DNA from: Geobacter sp. SVR
Lineage (GTDB): Bacteria > Desulfobacterota > Desulfuromonadia > Geobacterales > Pseudopelobacteraceae
Assembly: GCF_016865365.1 (NCBI RefSeq)
Contig: NZ_AP024469.1
Span: 1,107,001-1,171,000, forward strand
Direction: 5' to 3'
Length of the DNA stretch: 64,000 bases
Part shown: piece by piece, positions 47,627 through 60,403 of the stretch
Layout of the letters: each line of letters opens with the position of its first letter
Numbering within the stretch: position 1 is the stretch's first letter
Program-made: the position numbers and the translations under genes
The notes under the pieces: generated by a model
What the model was told of the DNA's origin: nothing
The model's database searches: none
Seen by the model: only the letters and a program-made list of their open reading frames with translations

Positions 47627-48502
47627 ATGAGCAAACTCAGCGGAAATGATGCACTTCATTCGCGCCAGGGGCGCCAGCTCTCGAGCCTGGCTGACATCAA
47701 TGCCCTCGAACCGGCTGAAAAACAGCGCATTTACGCCAGCATCATTCCGGCGCGTATCTTCGAGCTTTTGCAGATTTCCCCCGCAACATTCCTGGATCCC
47801 GACGGAAACCGGCTGGTCACCCTGATCGCCCCGGAAGGGCTGGGGCTGGCCCGCATCGAAGTTAGGCGCGTTCCCCAAGACCGCCGCACGGTGTTCTTTC
47901 TCGATATAGCCGATACACAGTTCCGGCAGATGGAGCTCGCCTTCTGCATCATCAACGATCCTGCCGCCCCCCGCTTCGACGTCGATCTCGATCCCGACGG
48001 TAACGACAACTGTTTTGCCACCCTGGGGCGCAACATCCCGGAAGAGATCAGGGCCATGCGGGCCGGGCTCTTTCCCAACCAGACCAGCCGGGGGTTGAGA
48101 ATGTTCGGCGAATTCTTCGCCCGCTTCGAGCGTTTCGTGGACAGTCTCGGCATGGACATGATCGTGGCCGAGCCGCTGACCTATGACAACGCCATCCGTT
48201 ACGAAGGCTACGGCTTCGATTATCTCAACGGCCGGCGCATGATGGAGGAGATCAACCGGGAGTTCAGGCCGGGCGGGGTGCTGCACGCCAAGCTGGACGG
48301 CTCCAGCCCGTTCCGTATGCCGGGCATGGAGCGGACGGTTCTCGGCAGGAGTTGGGCGATTCATGACGGCATCCTGGACGAGCCGTGGGATGACCTGACG
48401 GTCGACAAAATCCTGGATGAGCCGTGGGAGGACATCAGGATCTATAAGCTGGTGGGGCAGAATGCCGGTTTGAATACTTTTCCCGAAAGAGTCGATTTAT
48501 AG
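47627..48502 (+). CDS. Conserved-looking protein downstream of icmF, unrecognised
   Basis: 291 aa, soluble, no signal peptide. The middle (DMIVAEPLTYDNAIRYEGYGFDYLNGRRMMEEINREF) vaguely recalls the C-terminal part of an acyltransferase fold. The C-terminus contains a duplicated ILDEPWDDL / ILDEPWEDI segment. It begins 9 bases after icmF, so it is almost certainly co-transcribed and translationally coupled to it. A role with IcmF (cofactor handling or acyl-CoA metabolism) is inferred from position only. Confidence 0.7.
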   Translation: MSKLSGNDALHSRQGRQLSSLADINALEPAEKQRIYASIIPARIFELLQISPATFLDPDGNRLVTLIAPEGLGLARIEVRRVPQDRRTVFFLDIADTQFRQMELAFCIINDPAAPRFDVDLDPDGNDNCFATLGRNIPEEIRAMRAGLFPNQTSRGLRMFGEFFARFERFVDSLGMDMIVAEPLTYDNAIRYEGYGFDYLNGRRMMEEINREFRPGGVLHAKLDGSSPFRMPGMERTVLGRSWAIHDGILDEPWDDLTVDKILDEPWEDIRIYKLVGQNAGLNTFPERVDL

Positions 48503-48746
48503 AACGTCGTGTTTGGTTTGATCAATGGCTATGTTTTTTGCGTAAACCGGCGGTACGGTGGTGCGGTAATTTTTGATGTAATGATTATAACCTTACGATA
48601 ATTCTATTTGTTTTGTTTTGTAGAATAAATGTTTGATTTTCTCAAAAAGAAGTTGACTCTTGCGTAAGCTCATATTAGGGTGTCGCCAGAAAGGGATGTC
48701 AGATCCTGGTGCGAAGCCTGAGATGTAATAGTGTTTGGAGAATTCT

Positions 48747-49559
48747 ATGGTCGTGCCGACGCTTAACGATGCAGCTTTGACGGTGGAGGGCAGGGTAGCA
48801 CTGCTGACCTTTCAGCGGGACGATGTCCGTAATGCTCTGACAGGAACGGCCCTGATGGATGACCTTCTGGCGGTGCTCGATTGGGCCGACCGGGAAAAAG
48901 GGATCTCAGTGCTGGTCATCACCGGAGACGGAGCGGCCTTTTCCTCGGGGGGCAACATCAAGGAGATGCAGGAGAAAAAGGGGACCTTTGCCGGATCGGC
49001 CATGGAGATCCGGGAGAGCTACCGGCGCGGCATTCAGCAGATACCACTGGCAATGCACCGTGCAGAGATTCCGCTGATTGCCGCTGTCAACGGGCCGGCC
49101 ATCGGTGCCGGTTTTGACCTGGCCTGCATGTGCGATCTGCGTATCGCCTCCAGCAGGGCCGTGGTGGGGGAAACCTTCATCAATCTCGGCATCATCCCGG
49201 GCGACGGCGGAGCATGGTTTCTGCAGCGCCTGGTCGGCTATCAGCGCGCCGCCGAACTGACCCTGACCGGCAGGCTGCTGAAGGCGGACGAGGCTTTGCA
49301 GATGGGGCTGTTCCTGGAGGTGGTCGAGCCCGAGGCATTGCTGGACCGGGCCCTGGAGCTGGCCAGGCAGATCGCTGCCAAGCCCCCCCAGGCCCTGCGT
49401 TTGACCAAGCGCCTGCTGAAGCTGGCCCAGCGCAGCGAACTGCCCGATTTTCTGGAGTTGTGCGCCTCCTTTCAGGCCATGGCGCACCATACAGCGGATC
49501 ACCGGGAGGCGGTCGACGCCTTCCTGGAAAAACGGGCGCCCAGATTTAGCGGGAATTGA
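48747..49559 (+). CDS. Enoyl-CoA hydratase/isomerase family protein
   Basis: 270 aa, crotonase fold. GDGAAFSSGGNIKEMQ gives the first oxyanion region, and MHRAEIPLIAAVNGPAIGAGFDLACMCDLRIAS plus FINLGIIPGDGGAWFLQRLVG give the second, with Gly and Glu/Asp catalytic-site residues. TTTGGAG precedes the ATG. It may hydrate an enoyl-CoA in branched-chain or fatty acid breakdown. It is separated from the next gene by an R1 repeat, and has its own upstream gap of 244 bases. Confidence 0.93.
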   Translation: MVVPTLNDAALTVEGRVALLTFQRDDVRNALTGTALMDDLLAVLDWADREKGISVLVITGDGAAFSSGGNIKEMQEKKGTFAGSAMEIRESYRRGIQQIPLAMHRAEIPLIAAVNGPAIGAGFDLACMCDLRIASSRAVVGETFINLGIIPGDGGAWFLQRLVGYQRAAELTLTGRLLKADEALQMGLFLEVVEPEALLDRALELARQIAAKPPQALRLTKRLLKLAQRSELPDFLELCASFQAMAHHTADHREAVDAFLEKRAPRFSGN

Positions 49560-49664
49560 CGAAGCACATGAAACCTTCATTCACAGGGATATACAGGATG
49601 GACAGGATGGGAAGCCGCTGCTTACACAAGCGTAACACCGGGTAACGTGCCGCAAGACTGGGCC

Positions 49665-49837
49665 CGAACCCGTAAGGCCTTCCAGCCTTCACTCGCTACC
49701 CGTGCCTCTGCTCCTGCGTTTCCGGCATGAGGCGCATCCCGGCGGAGGTGAGGCGGCAGTGCCGGCATGAAACGGAGCCGGCGACGATCGAGCCCCGGCA
49801 CGACGCTCGCTGCGGCTTCCAGGCCTTACGGATTCAC
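49665..49837. repeat. R1 element, single remote copy
   Basis: It repeats the body of the 5.5-6.1 kb array (CTTCCAGCCTTCACTCGCTACCC, GAGCCGGCGACGATCGAGCC, CGACGCTCGCT) with ends GAACCCGTAAGGCCT and GGCCTTACGGATTC as inverted copies. About 44 kb from the array. The rest of the 49560-49932 gap has a single R4 arm near 49870. Confidence 0.9.
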
Positions 49838-49932
49838 CTCTGATTGAGAGTCTTTTGAAGTTCTCCGTGTCTCTGTGTCTCTGTGGCAGATGTGTTTTCG
49901 TATAAATCACTTTCGCTTGCCGGAGGTTGAGC

Positions 49933-51105
49933 ATGAATACGTATCCCACGCTGAATTTCGATCTGGGTGAAACAGCCGATCTGCTGCGGGAAACGGTCGA
50001 GGCCTTTGCGAGGGCCGAGATTGCGCCGCGTGCGGCGGATATCGATCGTGACAACCACTTCCCGATGGACCTCTGGCGCACGATGGGGGAACTGGGGCTG
50101 CACGGGATCACCGTACCCGAGGAGTACGGCGGGGCGGGCATGAGCTACCTGGAACATGTGGTGGCCATCGAGGAGATCAGCCGCGCCTCGGCCTCGGTGG
50201 CCCTGGCCTACGGCGCCCATTCCAACCTCTGCATCAACCAGATCTACCGCAATGCCAACGAGGAGCAGAAACGCCGCTACCTGCCCAAGTTGATCAGCGG
50301 CGAGCATGTGGGTGCCCTGGCCATGAGCGAGGCGGGCGCCGGTTCGGACGTGGTCGGCATGCGTCTGCGGGCCGACCGCAGGGGGGACCGCTACATCCTG
50401 AACGGCACCAAGATGTGGATCACCAATGGCCCCCATGCCGATACTCTGTTCGTGTATGCCAAGACCGACATCAATGCCGGGTCCAAGGGCATCACTGCCT
50501 TTCTGATCGAAAAGGGTTTCAAGGGCTTTTCCACGGCCCAGAAGCTGGACAAGCTCGGCATGCGTGGTTCTGATACCTGCGAGCTGGTATTCGAAGACTG
50601 CGAAGTACCGGCGGAAAATGTGGTCGGCACGGTGGGGGAAGGGGTCAAGGTGCTGATGAGCGGCCTGGACTACGAGCGGGCGGTGCTGGCGGCCGGGCCG
50701 CTGGGCATCATGCGGGCCTGCCTGGACGTGGTCATCCCCTATATCCACGAGCGTCGCCAGTTCGGCAAGGCCATCGGCGAATTTCAACTGATGCAGGGCA
50801 AGATCGCCGACATGTACAGCACCATGAACGCCTGCCGGGCCTATGTCTATGCCGTGGCCCGCGCCTGCAGCGGCCGGCATTCCATCCGCAAGGACGCGGC
50901 CGGTGCCATACTCTACGCGGCGGAAAAGGCCACCTGGATGGCCCTGGAGGCGATCCAGATCCTGGGGGGCAACGGGTACATCAACGAATATCCCACCGGG
51001 CGGCTGCTGCGCGATGCCAAGCTGTACGAGATCGGGGCCGGCACCAGCGAGATCCGGCGCATGCTGATCGGCCGGGAGCTGTTCAACGAGACCGGTCCGC
51101 ATTGA
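49933..51105 (+). CDS. liuA: Isovaleryl-CoA dehydrogenase
   Basis: 390 aa, acyl-CoA dehydrogenase fold with [63 protein letters not shown] and [14 protein letters not shown] are close to isovaleryl-CoA dehydrogenase. The C-terminal [19 protein letters not shown] is typical. The catalytic Glu should be in the [11 protein letters not shown] segment (about 244-254), as in isovaleryl-CoA dehydrogenases, where it lies in the middle of the protein rather than near the C-terminus. GGAGG lies 6 bases before the ATG. First enzyme of the leucine-degradation cluster. Confidence 0.92.
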   Translation: MNTYPTLNFDLGETADLLRETVEAFARAEIAPRAADIDRDNHFPMDLWRTMGELGLHGITVPEEYGGAGMSYLEHVVAIEEISRASASVALAYGAHSNLCINQIYRNANEEQKRRYLPKLISGEHVGALAMSEAGAGSDVVGMRLRADRRGDRYILNGTKMWITNGPHADTLFVYAKTDINAGSKGITAFLIEKGFKGFSTAQKLDKLGMRGSDTCELVFEDCEVPAENVVGTVGEGVKVLMSGLDYERAVLAAGPLGIMRACLDVVIPYIHERRQFGKAIGEFQLMQGKIADMYSTMNACRAYVYAVARACSGRHSIRKDAAGAILYAAEKATWMALEAIQILGGNGYINEYPTGRLLRDAKLYEIGAGTSEIRRMLIGRELFNETGPH

Positions 51106-51245
51106 AAGGTTGTTGAAAAACGGGCATCTCGCCGCCGTCCTCGTCAGCCCTCTTGTGCGGCGTAGCGCTGCTACGCCTCCGCGGGGCTTCCTGCGGGTGC
51201 GACGATCTACCCATTTTTGAACAACCTGGGAATTTCAACAACCTC
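51106..51245. repeat. Inverted-end intergenic element R2, copy b
   Basis: It begins AAGGTTGTTGAAAAACGGGC directly after the liuA stop and ends CCATTTTTGAACAACCT, then a further TTTCAACAACCT. It matches copy a (24808) base for base over most of the core. The remaining gap to 51421 shows no gene. Confidence 0.9.
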
Positions 51246-51421
51246 TTAACGCTGCAATGGGCCGAGGATGACTTTGATTGGGCAGAACTACGCGGATTCA
51301 AAACACCGATCACGAAGATAGTATCTGCACACATCCGCTGAAATCCAGATATGATCCGTGTTCTTTAGGTCCTTGGGGCCATTGCCTTTGATTGTTTTCA
51401 TGTTTTTTCCGGGAGAGTTGC

Positions 51422-53029
<1,608 letters not shown>

Positions 53030-53049
53030 GAATGTTAAAATAGAAAAGC

Positions 53050-53189
53050 AATGGGCCACAGATGACGCGGATTGACCGGATTTGCACGGATTTGTTAAAG
53101 ACCGGCAGGCTTGGTTTGACTGGAGAACCACATGGTAATTAGGTTTAATCCGCCTTTATCCGTCTGATCTGCATCATCCGTGTTCCATT
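53050..53189. repeat. Intergenic inverted repeat R3, copy a
   Basis: Arms AATGGGCCACAGATGACGC and CATCATCCGTGTTCCATT, with GCGGATTGACCGGATT and AATCCGCCTTTATCCG inside, pair across the liuB-liuC gap. Related to copies at 54022 and 57137. Confidence 0.8.
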
Positions 53190-53222
53190 ATGCTTTGTAT
53201 TTATGAATAAGGTGCCTAACTC

Positions 53223-54017
53223 ATGAACGAAGCGACCATTCTTACCAACATCGACCAGCGGGGCATCGCGACCCTGACCATGAACCGGCCCGAGCTGCAC
53301 AATGCCTTCGACGACCTCCTTATAGCCGGTCTGACCGCGGAGCTGAAACGTCTGGAGGCCGACCAACGGGTGCGCATCGTGCGCTTGGCGGCCAGCGGCA
53401 CAAGCTTTTCCGCCGGTGCCGACCTCACCTGGATGCGCCGCATGGCCGGCTACACCTACGAGCAGAACCTGGCCGATGCACAAGGGCTGGCGACCTTGAT
53501 GCAGACCCTGAACGGGCTGGACAAGCCGACCATCGCCCTGGTCCAGGGGGCGGCATATGGCGGCGGGGTGGGGCTGGTGGCCTGCTGCGACATTGTCCTG
53601 GCCGTGAAGCAGGCCAGCTTTTGCCTGTCGGAAGTCAGGCTCGGGCTCATCCCGGCCGTCATTTCCCCCTATGTGATCGACGCCATCGGGGCCCGGGCCT
53701 GCCGGCGCTATTTCCTGAGCGCCGAAACGTTCAGCGCACAGGAGGCCTGCCGGCTGGGGTTGGTGCACGAGGTGGTGGAGGATGGCGATGCGCTCTGGGA
53801 GCGCAGCGCACAGCTGTGCGGCCAGCTCCTGAAGAACGGCCCCGGTGCCATGGCCGATGCCAAACGGCTGATCGCCGCAGTGGCCGGACGCCGGCCGGAC
53901 GAGGCCCCGATCGATGAGACGGCCGCCCGGATTGCCGAACGGCGGGCCAGCAGAGAAGGACAGGAAGGGCTGGCTGCCTTCCTGGAGAAGCGCACACCGG
54001 ATTGGCTCGCACATTGA
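53223..54017 (+). CDS. liuC: Methylglutaconyl-CoA hydratase
   Basis: 264 aa, crotonase fold. LAASGTSFSAGADLTWMRRM and LVQGAAYGGGVGLVACCDIVLA frame the oxyanion hole; SEVRLGLIPAVISPYVIDAIGARACRRYFLSAETFSAQEA follows. Its position between the two methylcrotonyl-CoA carboxylase genes marks it as LiuC, which hydrates 3-methylglutaconyl-CoA to HMG-CoA. The ATG at 53223 is three bases after a TAAC; the ribosome site is weak (ATAAGGTG). Confidence 0.93.
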   Translation: MNEATILTNIDQRGIATLTMNRPELHNAFDDLLIAGLTAELKRLEADQRVRIVRLAASGTSFSAGADLTWMRRMAGYTYEQNLADAQGLATLMQTLNGLDKPTIALVQGAAYGGGVGLVACCDIVLAVKQASFCLSEVRLGLIPAVISPYVIDAIGARACRRYFLSAETFSAQEACRLGLVHEVVEDGDALWERSAQLCGQLLKNGPGAMADAKRLIAAVAGRRPDEAPIDETAARIAERRASREGQEGLAAFLEKRTPDWLAH

Positions 54018-54021
54018 GCAT

Positions 54022-54167
54022 AGTGGAACACGGATGACGCGGATTGACCCAGAAGCGGGCCTAAACAGCGGATGGACACGGATTAAACAGCCTGAGTCTT
54101 CAGGTGTTACACCCAAAATCGGTTTATCCGCCTTTATCCGCCCAATCCGCGTCATCCGCGTTCCATT
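54022..54167. repeat. Intergenic inverted repeat R3, copy b
   Basis: Arms TGGAACACGGATGACGCGG and CCGCGTCATCCGCGTTCCA pair almost perfectly, with secondary repeats of CGGATT/AATCCG inside. It fills the liuC-liuD gap. Confidence 0.85.
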
Positions 54168-54200
54168 GCTTTTGTCGTCACCCACACTAAAGGAAACACC

Positions 54201-56209
<2,009 letters not shown>

Positions 56210-56213
<4 letters not shown>

Positions 56214-57127
56214 GAGTGCCGAAGCGGGTGAAAATGGTGGAAGTGGGGCCGCGGGACGGCCTGCAGAACGAGCAGGCGATCGTGCCGACCGAGGTCAAGG
56301 TGGAACTGATCAACCGCCTCTCGGCCACCGGCCTGAGCGTGATCGAGTCCACCAGTTTCGTCTCCCCCAAATGGGTGCCCCAGATGGCCGACAACGCCCA
56401 GGTGATGGCCGGCATCACCCGCCGCCCCGGTGTCAGCTATCCGGTGCTGGTGCCGGGCATGCAGGGCTTCGAGGCGGCCGTGGCGGCCGGAGCCCGGGAG
56501 CTAGCGGTCTTTACGGCCGCCTCCGAGGCTTTCTGCCAGCACAACATCAACTGCTCCATTGCCCAGAGCCTGGAACGCTTCGCACCGGTCATGGAGGCGG
56601 CCCACCAGCGCACCATCAAGGTGCGCGGCTATGTCTCCTGCGTGCTCGGCTGCCCCTACCAGGGGGAGGTGCCGCTGGAAACGGTGGCGGACGTGTCCCA
56701 GCGCCTGCTGGAGCTGGGCTGTTACGAGATCTCCCTGGGGGATACCATCGGCCGGGGCACCCCGGCCAAGGCCCAGGCCATGGTCAAGGCGGTTGCGGCG
56801 CGGGTGCCCCGCCGGCGGCTGGCCGTCCATTTCCACGATACCTACGGTCAGGCCCTGGCCAATATCCTGGCGGTGCTGGAACTGGGCATATCGGTGGTGG
56901 ACAGCTCCGTGGCCGGACTGGGGGGCTGCCCCTATGCCAAGGGGGCTACCGGCAATGTTGCCAGCGAGGATCTGCTCTGCATGCTGAACGGCCTGGGCAT
57001 CGAGACCGGCGTGGACCTGACGAGGCTGATCGCGGCCGGGCTGTATATCTCCAGCTACCTGGGACGTCCCACTGGTTCCAAGGTGGCGCGGGCCCTGGGC
57101 CAGGAGATGACGCTGGAAAACACGTAA
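56210..57127 (+). CDS. liuE: Hydroxymethylglutaryl-CoA lyase
   Basis: 305 aa. [61 protein letters not shown] gives the catalytic Arg/Asp metal site. The nucleophilic-Cys loop [23 protein letters not shown] (about 237-258) is intact, with metal-binding HFHDTYGQ near 206. It cleaves HMG-CoA to acetoacetate and acetyl-CoA, the last leucine-specific step. Start is GTG in the overlap GTGA with liuD, implying translational coupling. Confidence 0.95.
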
Positions 57128-57136
57128 ACCAACTTC

Positions 57137-57234
57137 ATGGAACACGGAAAAATCTGAAAAGGCGGGAATAGTCGGATTTTGAATCTGAATAAGATCCGGA
57201 TGTATCCGTTGTTTCCGCCTATTCCGCGTTCCAT
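57137..57234. repeat. Intergenic inverted repeat R3, copy c
   Basis: ATGGAACACGGAAAAATCTGAA and TTCCGCGTTCCAT with GGCGGGAATA / TATTCCGCC pairings, in the liuE to acyl-CoA ligase gap. More diverged than copies a and b. Confidence 0.7.
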
Positions 57235-57280
57235 CGTAGTAAGCTTTCTATCTTCATCCCGTTTCACAGGAGGTCTTGGC

Positions 57281-58939
57281 ATGTCGCAACCGATTACTTT
57301 GACTGTCGGCGGACTTTTGGACGACATGGCCCGTCGTTATCCCGACAACGATGCGCTGGTCTACCCCGAGCGCGGCCTGCGCTACAGCTACCACCAGTTC
57401 AACGACCTCTGCCGCCAGGTGGCCAAAGGGCTCCTGGCCATGGGCATCAAAAAAGGGGACCACCTCTCGATCTGGGCCTACAACGTACCGGAATGGGTGA
57501 TCCTGCAGTTTGCCACCGCCAAGATCGGCGCCGTACTGGTCACGGTCAACACCAGCTACAAGAGTGCTGAACTGGAATACATCCTCAACCAGTCCGACTC
57601 CACCACCCTCTTCATGGTGCGCAGTTTCAAAGACTCGGACTACGTCCAGACCGTCAACGACGTGATCCCCGAACTCACCACCAGTCAGCCGGGCCAGCTG
57701 AACACCCCCAAACTGCCCCACCTCAAACGGGTGATCTTCATCGGCGACAACACCCCGGCCGGCATGCTCAACTTCAACAGCATCATCGGCCAGGGAAAAG
57801 ACATCAGCGACCAGCGCCTGGCCGCCGTGGAAGCCGGGCTGGACTGCCACGACACCATCAACATGCAGTACACCTCCGGCACCACCGGCTTTCCCAAAGG
57901 GGTCATGCTGACCCACTACAACGTCGTCAACAACGGCTACAACATCGGCGAATGCATGCGCCTGACCGAAAAGGACCGGCTCTGCATCCCGGTGCCCTTC
58001 TTCCACTGCTTCGGCTGCGTGCTGGGGGTCATGGCCTGCGTCACCCACGGCACCACCATGGTCCCGGTGGAAATCTTCGACCCGCTCAAAGTCCTGCAGA
58101 CCATCGAAAAGGAAAAATGCACCGCCGTCCACGGCGTCCCCACCATGTTCATCGCCGAACTGGAACACCCCCAATTCAAAACCTTCGACCTCACCAGCCT
58201 CAGAACCGGCATCATGGCCGGCTCCAACTGCCCCATCGAAGTCATGAAAAAGGTCATAGCCGACATGCACGCCTCTGAAATCACCATCGCCTACGGCCAG
58301 ACCGAATCCTCACCGGTCATCACCCAGACCCGCACGGACGACGCCATCGAACTGCGGGTGGCCACGGTAGGCCGGGCCCTGCCGGACGTGGAAGTCAAAA
58401 TCGTCGACATCGAAACCGGAGCCACACTGCCCCCCGGCAAACAGGGGGAACTGTGCACCCGGGGCTATTTGGTCATGAAAGGCTACTACAAAATGCCTGA
58501 CGAAACCGCCCGTGCCATTGACAGCGACAACTGGCTGCACACCGGGGACCTTGCCATCATGGACGAAAACGGCTACTGCAAAATCACCGGCCGGATCAAG
58601 AACATGATCATCCGCGGCGGGGAAAACATCTACCCCCGCGAAATCGAAGAATACCTCTACACCCACCCGAAAATCAGCGACGTCCAGGTCTACGGCGTGC
58701 CTGACCGTAAATACGGCGAGCAGGTCATGGCCTCGATCATCCTCAAAAAAGGCATGACAATGGATGAAGAGGAAGTGCGTGCCTTCTGCCGTGACAAAAT
58801 CGCCAACTACAAAATCCCGAAGTATGTACGCTTCGTCGAGAACTACCCGATGACCGCCAGCGGCAAGATCCAGAAATTCAAGATGCGTGAGATGGCGATC
58901 AAGGAGATGCAGCTGGATGAGGCGGGGCCGACGGCGTGA
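57281..58939 (+). CDS. AMP-forming acyl-CoA synthetase
   Basis: 552 aa, ANL superfamily. P-loop-like YTSGTTGFPKGVMLTHYN is near residue 200, YGQTESSPV near 330, WLHTGDLAIMDENGYCKITGRIKNMIIRGGENIYPREIEEYL near 418, and the adenylation Lys in MTASGKIQKFKM near 530. AGGAGG precedes the ATG. Homologues in the liu region activate branched-chain or medium-chain acids or acetoacetate. Within the gene, Lys and Glu codons shift to AAA/GAA from about 57890 on, unlike the AAG/GAG preference of neighbouring liu genes. Confidence 0.92.
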   Translation: MSQPITLTVGGLLDDMARRYPDNDALVYPERGLRYSYHQFNDLCRQVAKGLLAMGIKKGDHLSIWAYNVPEWVILQFATAKIGAVLVTVNTSYKSAELEYILNQSDSTTLFMVRSFKDSDYVQTVNDVIPELTTSQPGQLNTPKLPHLKRVIFIGDNTPAGMLNFNSIIGQGKDISDQRLAAVEAGLDCHDTINMQYTSGTTGFPKGVMLTHYNVVNNGYNIGECMRLTEKDRLCIPVPFFHCFGCVLGVMACVTHGTTMVPVEIFDPLKVLQTIEKEKCTAVHGVPTMFIAELEHPQFKTFDLTSLRTGIMAGSNCPIEVMKKVIADMHASEITIAYGQTESSPVITQTRTDDAIELRVATVGRALPDVEVKIVDIETGATLPPGKQGELCTRGYLVMKGYYKMPDETARAIDSDNWLHTGDLAIMDENGYCKITGRIKNMIIRGGENIYPREIEEYLYTHPKISDVQVYGVPDRKYGEQVMASIILKKGMTMDEEEVRAFCRDKIANYKIPKYVRFVENYPMTASGKIQKFKMREMAIKEMQLDEAGPTA

Positions 58940-59046
58940 TTTCGGAGGCGCCCGAGAATGCCGTGCCGCTCTAAGATATTGGAATACAGAGGGACAGTGT
59001 GTATAGTGTCCCCAAAAAGCCGAGAGGCGCAGAAGGAGTAGCGACC

Positions 59047-59457
59047 ATGATGACCACAGAACAGGCGCGTGAATTCACCGACCGCTGGCTGCCGAAGTGG
59101 ACCGGAAACAAGCCGGAAGAGTTGCTGGCCTTCTATGCGGACGATGCCTTTTTCCTGGACCCCGGCCGCCCGCTCGGCATTCGCGGCAAGGAACAGCTCA
59201 GGATCTATTTCACCAAGGTGCTTGCCCATAATCCCGCTTGGGTCTGGACCCAGATCGAACCGATCCCGCTGGAAGGGGGCTTCATGAACAAACTGGCAGC
59301 CCGCATCCCGGTGGGAGACAAGGTTGTTGTGGAGTGCGTCGGGCTCTGCTTTCTGCAGTTCGACGATCAGGGGAAGATCAAACGCAATGAGATCTACTTC
59401 GATCGCACCGAGCTGATCAGGGAGATCAACAAGTTCCGCCAGTCGATCGCACACTGA
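59047..59457 (+). CDS. SnoaL/NTF2-like protein
   Basis: 136 aa. A cone-shaped NTF2-like fold is expected: FTDRWLPKWTGNKPEELLAFYADDAFFLDPGRPLGIRGKEQLRIYFTKVLA and C-terminal GLCFLQFDDQGKIKRNEIYFDRTELI are typical of polyketide-cyclase-like/ketosteroid-isomerase-like proteins. The activity is unknown. AAGGAG lies 9 bases before the ATG; ATG at 59050 is also possible. It follows the acyl-CoA ligase but after a gap with a GGGACA/TGTCCC hairpin (58985-59007). Confidence 0.82.
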   Translation: MMTTEQAREFTDRWLPKWTGNKPEELLAFYADDAFFLDPGRPLGIRGKEQLRIYFTKVLAHNPAWVWTQIEPIPLEGGFMNKLAARIPVGDKVVVECVGLCFLQFDDQGKIKRNEIYFDRTELIREINKFRQSIAH

Positions 59458-59478
59458 TATCCTGGCGTGCTGTTACAT

Positions 59479-59517
59479 GGCCCCGCTTCTGTGCATGCAG
59501 AGGCGGGGCCGTTTTTG
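59479..59517 (+). terminator. Rho-independent terminator
   Basis: GGCCCCGCTTCTG and CAGAGGCGGGGCC form a long stem with a short loop, followed by GTTTTTG, 21 bases after the NTF2-like gene. Confidence 0.93.
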
Positions 59518-59698
59518 TGAGGGGGAAGACAAGAAAACGGGCCCGTCGGCCGGAGCGGGATATTGAGTGTCTTTTCCGCGGAGCTTGTGGTACATAGCTA
59601 GCAGTACCGGCTTGGACAGCCGACTTTTGTACTTACCTGCTGTCACCGGTACAGAGACAGGATGGGAAAACAGCATCAATCAGGAAAGGTGCCATTGC

Positions 59699-60163
59699 AT
59701 GCAGAAGGACCTCCGTCGTAAAGATCGGGCCCTCGGCCCTGAGGAAAAACGTGAGCTGCTCGCCCGGGGAGAATACGGAGTGCTCTCGACGGTTGCCGCG
59801 GACGGGGCGCCATACGGTGTTCCGGTCAGTTACTGCCTCATGGATGAGGCCCTTTATTTCCACTGTGCAGTGGAAGGGCACAAGCTGGACAATATCGCCG
59901 CCAACAGCAGCGTATCATTTTGCGTGGTTGGGACAACCGAACTGCTGCCGGACCAGTTTGCCACCCGTTACGAAAGCGTGATCGTTTCCGGCAGGGGAGA
60001 AGAGGTGTTCGGCACCGAAAAACAGCGCGCTCTGGAGGAACTGGTCGTGAAGTATTCGCACAACTTCATGTCCGAGGGGCAGCGCTACATCGAGGCTCAC
60101 TCCGGTCAGACCAGAGTGTTCAGGATCGGCATTGCGGATATTTCGGGAAAGGCGCGACGATAG
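59699..60163 (+). CDS. Pyridoxamine 5'-phosphate oxidase-like FMN-binding protein (Nim type)
   Basis: 154 aa. RGEYGVLSTVAADGAPYGVPVSYCLMDEALYFHCAVEGHKLDNIAANSSVSFCVVG is a flavin-binding split-barrel typical of NimA-like/PNPOx-related proteins. The C-terminal GQTRVFRIGIADISGKA completes the fold. Such proteins bind FMN; some reduce nitroimidazoles. The substrate is unknown. AGGAAAGG lies upstream of the ATG. Confidence 0.85.
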   Translation: MQKDLRRKDRALGPEEKRELLARGEYGVLSTVAADGAPYGVPVSYCLMDEALYFHCAVEGHKLDNIAANSSVSFCVVGTTELLPDQFATRYESVIVSGRGEEVFGTEKQRALEELVVKYSHNFMSEGQRYIEAHSGQTRVFRIGIADISGKARR

Positions 60164-60403
60164 TACATCCCCCCCTGTGATCGGCGAACCGTTGGCCCAT
60201 TACAGCATGGTACCACATGCTATTGCGCCTCCGCCAGCTCTCTTGCCCGATTCGCTGCGGTTTCCCGAAAGGGTTTCTTTCCAAGGGGGCGTCTCCTCGA
60301 CGCAAATGGCTTGACAGCGCCGGCGTAACAGACTTAACTGGAGAAACAGTCATTGGACCGAGAACTTACATCATGACACCCGGATCAGTACAATGGAGGT
60401 ACA

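Noticed and set aside
48653-48676. Fourth copy of the composite promoter upstream of the enoyl-CoA hydratase
   Set aside because: TTGACTCTTGCGTAAG resembles the core, but spacing to ATGTTT is 17 instead of 8 bases and the match is poor; kept only as a weak similarity.
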